DNA of 37,519 nucleotides, taken from the NCBI RefSeq assembly GCF_000332055.1, contig NZ_ALVZ01000176.1:1-37519 (forward strand), written 5' to 3'. Below the pieces are notes generated by a model that did not search any database, was not told where the DNA came from, and saw only the letters and a list, made by a program, of their open reading frames with translations. Position numbers and translations under genes: made by a program. Each line of letters opens with the position of its first letter. Positions within the stretch are counted from its first letter, which is position 1. Below, piece after piece: positions 33,627 through 37,519 of this stretch. This DNA is from Xenococcus sp. PCC 7305. GTDB lineage: Bacteria > Cyanobacteriota > Cyanobacteriia > Cyanobacteriales > Xenococcaceae.

Positions 33627-34235
33627 ATGTATAAACTTTATGACTTTCTTCTTTCTGGGAATGCCTACAAAGTTCGCTTATTATTAACTCAATTGCAAAT
33701 TCCTTTTGAATCAAAAGAAATAAATCTTTTACAAGGGGAAACTAGAACAGATGATTTTCTCCAAAAGAATCCTAATGGAAAAATTCCCGTATTAGAAATT
33801 GCCCCCAACAAGTTTATCTCTGAATCAAATGCAATTTTATATTATCTAAGTCAAGGCACAGAATATTTTCCTCAAGACAAATACCAACAAGCCCAGGCAA
33901 TGCAATGGCTATTCTTTGAACAATTTAGTCATGAGCCGAATATTGCTACTCCGCGTTTTTGGATTAGCATTCTCCAGCAGCCCGATAAATATCAAGCACA
34001 AATAGCTCAAAAACAACAATTAGGCTATGCCGCATTAAATGTTATGGAACAACATCTGAAAGTTCATGATTTTTTTGTTGCAGATAAATATACGATCGCA
34101 GATATAAGTCTGTATGCCTATACCCATGTCGCTGACGAAGGGGGTTTTGAGCTGACAAAATTTCCCGCCATTTTAGCCTGGATGAGACGAGTTAAAGAGC
34201 AACCTAGACATATCCTAATTACTGATAACTGTTAA
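33627..34235 (+). CDS. Glutathione S-transferase
   Basis: A 202-residue soluble GST. The thioredoxin-fold N-terminus runs MYKLYDFLLSGNAYKVRLLL, with Ser10/Asn12 as candidate thiol-activating residues. The cis-Pro and glutathione-binding blocks follow: NPNGKIPVLEI near 51 and ISESNAILYYLSQG near 71. The C-terminal helical domain has the N-capping box VADKYTIADISLYAY near 151. It may conjugate or isomerise an electrophile. It lies between gdmH (107 bp upstream) and hypA (23 bp downstream) on the same strand. This is unusual, as the Synechocystis cluster has no GST there. Its last residues (ITDNC) and stop are encoded by an ACTGATAACTGTTAAC repeat. Confidence 0.9.
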   Translation: MYKLYDFLLSGNAYKVRLLLTQLQIPFESKEINLLQGETRTDDFLQKNPNGKIPVLEIAPNKFISESNAILYYLSQGTEYFPQDKYQQAQAMQWLFFEQFSHEPNIATPRFWISILQQPDKYQAQIAQKQQLGYAALNVMEQHLKVHDFFVADKYTIADISLYAYTHVADEGGFELTKFPAILAWMRRVKEQPRHILITDNC

Positions 34236-34254
34236 CTGATCTACTGATCACTGA
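34221..34254. repeat. CTGATAACTGTTAACTGATC repeat at the GST end
   Basis: About five imperfect 7-bp units of the CTGTTAA/CTGATCA family cover the GST stop codon and the short gap before hypA. They match the arrays at the ycf51 and gun4 ends. Confidence 0.7.
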
Positions 34255-34258
34255 AATA

Positions 34259-34636
34259 ATGCATGAAACCGATATGACCAAAGCTTTAATTTTAACAGTT
34301 AAAGATTGGTATGAATCCCAACCAGAACCACCAAAGATCGAGAAAATTCACTTAATTGTTGGTCAATTTACTTGTGTAGAGCCTGTTAGTTTACAGTTTG
34401 CTTTTGAAGTTCAAACTCGCAATACTTTTCTTGATCAAGTTGAATTAGTTATTAAAGATGTCCCCCTAATTGCCTTTTGCCATAGTTGCCAACAGGAATA
34501 TCAACCAGAAATTGGACTGCAATATAGCTGTCCTGATTGCAACTCCCCGATGGAAGATATTCGCTCTGGTCGAGAACTAAAAATCGATCGCATCGAATAT
34601 TCTTCTCTAACTAATAACTCTCTATCTCATGCTTAA
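34259..34636 (+). CDS. hypA: HypA-type nickel chaperone (GhaA in the GdmH system)
   Basis: A 125-residue HypA/HybF protein that hands nickel to a target enzyme together with HypB. The N-terminal Met1-His2 pair, whose His2 binds Ni(II) in the family, begins MHETDM. The zinc domain is formed by Cys74/Cys77 (FCHSC) and Cys91/Cys94 (CPDC). No hydrogenase or urease gene is in the window. Its place after gdmH and directly before hypB matches the guanidine hydrolase activators GhaA/GhaB of Synechocystis, so loading of GdmH is the likely job. It starts 23 bp after the GST stop. Confidence 0.93.
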   Translation: MHETDMTKALILTVKDWYESQPEPPKIEKIHLIVGQFTCVEPVSLQFAFEVQTRNTFLDQVELVIKDVPLIAFCHSCQQEYQPEIGLQYSCPDCNSPMEDIRSGRELKIDRIEYSSLTNNSLSHA

Positions 34637-34645
34637 CTTTTATTT

Positions 34646-34678
34646 CCTCATCCTCCATCCCTCATCCCTCATCCCTTA
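34646..34678. repeat. CCCTCAT heptamer repeat between hypA and hypB
   Basis: Four to five units of the TCCCTCA type fill most of the 48-bp gap between hypA and hypB. They are of the same family as 20624-20670. Confidence 0.75.
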
Positions 34679-34684
34679 AAAAAG

Positions 34685-35386
34685 ATGCACCAAACATTTG
34701 ACGCTGCCCTAGAAATAAATCTCCTCCATGCCAATCAAGAAGGAGCCGATCATAATCGAGCCCATTTTGATCGCTGGGGAATTACCTGCCTCAATATTAT
34801 GAGTAGCCCCGGCGCGGGCAAAACTGTTCTGCTTGAACAAACTTTGGCCAGATTAAAAGATAAGTTCCAAATAGCAGTAATTGAAGGAGATATGACCACC
34901 GAATTGGATGCTGATCGCCTGCGACAATATGATGTTCCTGTAATTCCAATCAATACAGGACGTTCTTGTCATCTTGACTCGAAAATGGTTGCGGGGGGCA
35001 TTCACACCCTAGAACATAAATATAATCCCCAGGATTTGGACTTGGTTCTAGTAGAAAATGTCGGTAATTTGGTCTGCCCTGCTGAATTTGAAGTGGGAGA
35101 ACATGCCAAAGTTGCCTTACTAAGCGTCACAGAAGGGGAAGACAAACCCCTAAAATATCCTGTGATGTTTCAAGAAGCTGATTGTTTGTTAATTACCAAA
35201 ACCGATTTAGCACCTTATTTAGATGTTGATCTTGATCTTATTGCTGCTAATGTGCGGCAGATGAATCCTGAAGTCACGATTATTTATCTATCAGCTAAAA
35301 CAGGTGAAGGTCTGGAGCAGTGGTGTGATTGGGTCAACAATCAGATTAATCATAATTGTAGTCAACAATTAGCAATGCAAATTTAA
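34685..35386 (+). CDS. hypB: HypB-type nickel-insertion GTPase (GhaB in the GdmH system)
   Basis: A 233-residue SIMIBI-class GTPase. It has the P-loop SSPGAGKT (40-47), IEGDMTT (67-72), the dimer-interface metal site GRSCHLD (Cys95-His96), [18 protein letters not shown] as G4 and [12 protein letters not shown] at the end. It lacks the His-rich nickel-storage N-terminus of some HypB proteins. GTP hydrolysis drives transfer of nickel, received with HypA, into the apo-enzyme. Its partner here is most likely the guanidine hydrolase of the same operon rather than a hydrogenase, as argued from gene order and the riboswitch. Confidence 0.94.
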   Translation: MHQTFDAALEINLLHANQEGADHNRAHFDRWGITCLNIMSSPGAGKTVLLEQTLARLKDKFQIAVIEGDMTTELDADRLRQYDVPVIPINTGRSCHLDSKMVAGGIHTLEHKYNPQDLDLVLVENVGNLVCPAEFEVGEHAKVALLSVTEGEDKPLKYPVMFQEADCLLITKTDLAPYLDVDLDLIAANVRQMNPEVTIIYLSAKTGEGLEQWCDWVNNQINHNCSQQLAMQI

Positions 35387-35396
35387 CAATAAAAAA

Positions 35397-35431
35397 GAGC
35401 TATCTAGTTCTTGGCGGGATTTCGATAGCTC
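35397..35431 (+). promoter_or_regulatory. Intercistronic hairpin between hypB and the symporter
   Basis: GAGCTATC (35397-35404) and GATAGCTC (35424-35431) form a perfect 8-bp stem, preceded by six A. On the plus strand no T-run follows, so it would be an RNA-stability or processing element. On the minus strand it would work as an intrinsic terminator (stem then six T) against antisense transcription. Confidence 0.55.
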
Positions 35432-35473
35432 AACTCAATAACGTTATATGGTCTAAACTGACCAGGAGTAATT

Positions 35474-36976
35474 ATGACAGAAAAACTTCTGTTCTGGGGA
35501 ATTTTAGTATTTTTGTTCGCCACTTTGGCGATCGGTATGTGGGCGGCAAAACAAGTCAAAGGCGATAGTGAAAATTATCTTGTTGCTGGGCGAGGGCTGG
35601 TTCTGCCACTAGCCGCGGCGACTTTAATGGCGCAGTCGGTGGATTCCAATGCAACTTTGGGGAATACGGATTTGGCAGCGGAATTTGGGTTTTGGGCTGG
35701 GGCGTCTTTACCAATTGGCTTGGCATTATGTTTATTTTTAACCGCAATCTTTTTTGCCAAACCGATGAATCGTATGGGTTTGATAACTCTCCCAGATTTT
35801 TATCGAGTTAAATATAACCGTAAAACTGAAGTAGTGGCATCATTTCTGATGGTGTTAAGTTTTTCGTTTCTATTAGCTGGTAATTTGGTTGCGGGAGGAT
35901 ATTTATTTCAAGCTTTTTTGGGGACAAGTTATACAGCTGGAGTTATGCTGTTAGCCATCGTCGTCTTTATCTATACTGCTAGTGGCGGTCTCTTTGCTGT
36001 GGCCTATACGGATGCAATTCAAGTTGCGATCGCCTTTGTGGGTTCTTTAGGTCTCCTAGTATTTATGGCTACCAATTTTGGCTTAACAATACCTGCTGGT
36101 ACTGGACCTTTAGCTCTGGCTCAATTAAGCGATCCAGCATCTGGTGCAGTCATTAACTGGGCAACTTTACTTGCTTTGGGCTTGGGAGATATTGTCGCGA
36201 TCGATTTTATGGCACGGATTTTTGCTGCGGAAAGTCCAGAAACTGCCCAAAGAGCTTGTTTAATCGGCTGTGCTGGCACATTGATTATTGGCGTTCCCTT
36301 CTCGTTAATTGCCTTATCAGCTCCTCAAATTCTTGCCGATGCAGGCATCACTCCCGATGGCCCAATTTTGTATGCACTGCTTAATGGCATTGTGCCTCCT
36401 TTATTGGGCTTATTGGTAATTGTGGCAATTCTTTCGGCTTCTCTATCTACCGCAGACGGGGCAATTTTAGGTACATCTTCGGTGATTGCCCATAATATTA
36501 TTGGCATTCGTCATGACGACCATAATGCAGCAGGTGATAGGTTGTTAATGATTACCCGACTGATGGCTTTTTTTATAACTGGTTTAGGTGTATTTTTTGC
36601 CTTAAAAGTGCCGCAAACTGGTGTTTTACTACTATTAGCTTTCGATTTGGGATTTGCTGGTCTTTTAGTGCCACTAGCAGGAGGGCTTTATTGGCCCAAG
36701 GCGACTTGGCAAGGTGCACTTTCCTGTATTATTCTCGGTTCGGCAACTAGACTCATATTGTTTATGTTGATGCCAACAACATTTGGGATTGAGAATACCC
36801 TATTATATATTCCTAATAATATTTTTACTGCGGACTTTGATGGATTTCCCACTCTGATTAGCCCGTTGATCGGATTAGCTGCATTTATTATAATTTCTAA
36901 TATAACAGGTGGCAGTAAAAGCACAAGACAGCGTCTACGACAAGAAGAGAGAGAAGCTCAATTGTATAGAGGTTAA
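35474..36976 (+). CDS. Sodium:solute symporter (SSS family), candidate guanidine/urea transporter
   Basis: A 500-residue member of the SSS family (TC 2.A.21) with about 13 membrane helices. Family features are NYLVAGRGLVLPLAAATLMA near 34-53, FYRVKYNRKTEVVASFLM after TM3, a GGLFAVAYTDAIQ block near 171 and LSASLSTADGAILGTSSVIAHN near 324. The last includes the Ser-Thr pair of the sodium site. Substrates of the family include urea, proline, pantothenate and choline. It is the last plus-strand gene of the guanidine-riboswitch series, 87 bp after hypB, in the position taken by an ABC transporter in Synechocystis. Uptake of guanidine or a breakdown product is inferred. A GGAG site lies 8 nt before the ATG. 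Confidence 0.88.
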   Translation: MTEKLLFWGILVFLFATLAIGMWAAKQVKGDSENYLVAGRGLVLPLAAATLMAQSVDSNATLGNTDLAAEFGFWAGASLPIGLALCLFLTAIFFAKPMNRMGLITLPDFYRVKYNRKTEVVASFLMVLSFSFLLAGNLVAGGYLFQAFLGTSYTAGVMLLAIVVFIYTASGGLFAVAYTDAIQVAIAFVGSLGLLVFMATNFGLTIPAGTGPLALAQLSDPASGAVINWATLLALGLGDIVAIDFMARIFAAESPETAQRACLIGCAGTLIIGVPFSLIALSAPQILADAGITPDGPILYALLNGIVPPLLGLLVIVAILSASLSTADGAILGTSSVIAHNIIGIRHDDHNAAGDRLLMITRLMAFFITGLGVFFALKVPQTGVLLLLAFDLGFAGLLVPLAGGLYWPKATWQGALSCIILGSATRLILFMLMPTTFGIENTLLYIPNNIFTADFDGFPTLISPLIGLAAFIIISNITGGSKSTRQRLRQEEREAQLYRG

Positions 36977-37007
36977 AATTAGGGTTTTAGGTTGCGAGGT
37001 CTGACTG

Positions 37008-37052
37008 CTGTTCCCGATTCTCTGTTCCCTGTTCCCCGTTACCGATTCCCGT
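37008..37052. repeat. TTCCCGA/TTCCCTG heptamer repeat
   Basis: A degenerate copy of the array at 8662-8803, in the 160-bp convergent gap between the symporter and the sulfotransferase-like gene. Confidence 0.65.
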
Positions 37053-37064
37053 ATTTTAACCAAA

Positions 37065-37106
37065 CAAAAACTCCAGACGAGACATCATGGTCTAAAGTCT
37101 GGAGTT
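37065..37106 (-). terminator. Terminator of the sulfotransferase-like gene
   Basis: AACTCCAGAC (37069-37078) and GTCTGGAGTT (37097-37106) form a perfect 10-bp stem with an 18-base loop. On the minus strand it is followed by TTTTTGTTTGG, a good U-tract, 30 bp after the minus-strand stop. It may also slow plus-strand readthrough from the symporter. Confidence 0.8.
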
Positions 37107-37136
37107 GTTATAAATTTAATTATAAATTGTAATTTC

Positions 37137-37519
37137 CTATGCAGCTTTGCGAGCTTGAATTTCGTCTAGCAAATTAGCTTGGATACTTCTTCTTTCGCGA
37201 TCTTCGGGGTCCATTTGCTCACTGATTTCCGATTTTCTAGCCTTGTTAATCTCATTGAATTTTTCAATATCAGCGGGAGTGAACTGAATCTCTGCCCCTT
37301 GAGCAATTCTGACTCTTTCATAACCAAGAGCATCTAAGACATCTCCAGCTACAGACTCAAAGATTTCAATTTCTTCATCAGTCATCGATTTGAGAAACTT
37401 CTTAGTATTTTGTTTCATAATCGGTTGAGTGACATTGCCCCATAGAGAACTAGAAGAAGCGGCATTAGTTGCTTCATTAGACTTATGGAAATTTAGCATT
37501 TTGTCCGTATACTCCACGC
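37137..37519 (-). CDS. Sulfotransferase-like protein, C-terminal part (runs off the window)
   Basis: Only the C-terminal 127 or so codons are in the window; the gene continues past 37519, so the Met near the edge is not the true start. YTDKMLNFHKS, LWGNVTQPIMKQNTKKFLKSM and the closing DEEIEIFESVAGDVLDALGYERV match the end of PAPS-dependent sulfotransferase-domain proteins, where the final helix precedes a variable tail. The catalytic P-loop-like PAPS site would lie upstream and cannot be checked. The acidic/basic tail (about 40 residues, QMDPEDRERRSIQANLLDEI) is helical. A clean intrinsic terminator follows the stop. Confidence 0.65.
   Translation of the reverse strand, partial: VEYTDKMLNFHKSNEATNAASSSSLWGNVTQPIMKQNTKKFLKSMTDEEIEIFESVAGDVLDALGYERVRIAQGAEIQFTPADIEKFNEINKARKSEISEQMDPEDRERRSIQANLLDEIQARKAA

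Noticed and set aside
34259-35386. HypA/HypB as hydrogenase maturation genes
   Set aside because: No hydrogenase or other hyp genes are in the window, and the gene order matches the guanidine hydrolase activators.
1-37519. tRNA and rRNA genes
   Set aside because: No cloverleaf-type sequence with T-loop GTTCRANYC and CCA-side pairing, or rRNA segment, was recognised by eye in the spacers. A tRNAscan-SE run would settle it.

Overview
The window is cyanobacterial. HIP1-type GCGATCGC octamers and GCGATCG cores are scattered through genes and spacers. Several genes belong to families typical of oxygenic phototrophs: GUN4, Ycf51, PAP/fibrillin, the fused PanC-Cmk enzyme and the TIGR04168 metallophosphatase. 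Short tandem repeats of the kind common in filamentous or large-genome cyanobacteria fill many spacers. No rRNA or tRNA gene, CRISPR array or complete transposase was seen.

Layout. (1) 143-5285, minus: two tandem paralogues that join seven FG-GAP repeats to an RTX calcium-binding C-terminus; they look like type I-secreted surface proteins. (2) 5423-8627, minus: a tight cluster of a flavin monooxygenase and two short-chain dehydrogenases, divergent from a membrane-anchored alpha/beta hydrolase (8937-10154). (3) 10155-10656: a 265-bp MITE with 15-bp inverted ends and a 5-bp target duplication. (4) 10657-14644, minus: iron-type alcohol dehydrogenase, Ycf51, MscS channel and a metallophosphatase, with a candidate small RNA before mscS. 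(5) 14825-20606, plus: pentapeptide-repeat protein, GT-C-like membrane protein, DUF389 protein, GUN4 and LarB. (6) 20725-25190: a geranylgeranyl-reductase-family flavoprotein, a Wzc-like tyrosine autokinase (minus) and a small exported protein. (7) 25215-29030: cysteine desulfurase, a toxin-antitoxin pair with a clear palindromic operator, and PanC-Cmk (minus). (8) 29291-31972: an Asp/Asn beta-hydroxylase-like protein, an unknown protein, fibrillin and a Uma2 nuclease. (9) 32125-36976: the most interesting locus. (10) 37137 to the right edge: C-terminal part of a sulfotransferase-like protein (minus).

The highlight is region 9. A guanidine-I (ykkC) riboswitch with a terminator-like expression platform leads a co-directional series: an agmatinase-family enzyme matching the nickel-dependent guanidine hydrolase GdmH, a glutathione S-transferase, HypA and HypB nickel chaperones, and a sodium:solute symporter. 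In Synechocystis the equivalent cluster carries an ABC transporter. Here the symporter holds the transporter position and is a candidate guanidine or urea/guanidinium carrier not yet assigned to this pathway. LarB, from nickel-pincer cofactor synthesis, lies about 12 kb upstream as a second nickel-linked gene.

A cross-cutting feature is that intergenic short tandem repeats run into coding ends. They supply the last codons and stops of Ycf51, GUN4, GST and LarB, and the TTG-start region of the GT-C-like protein.
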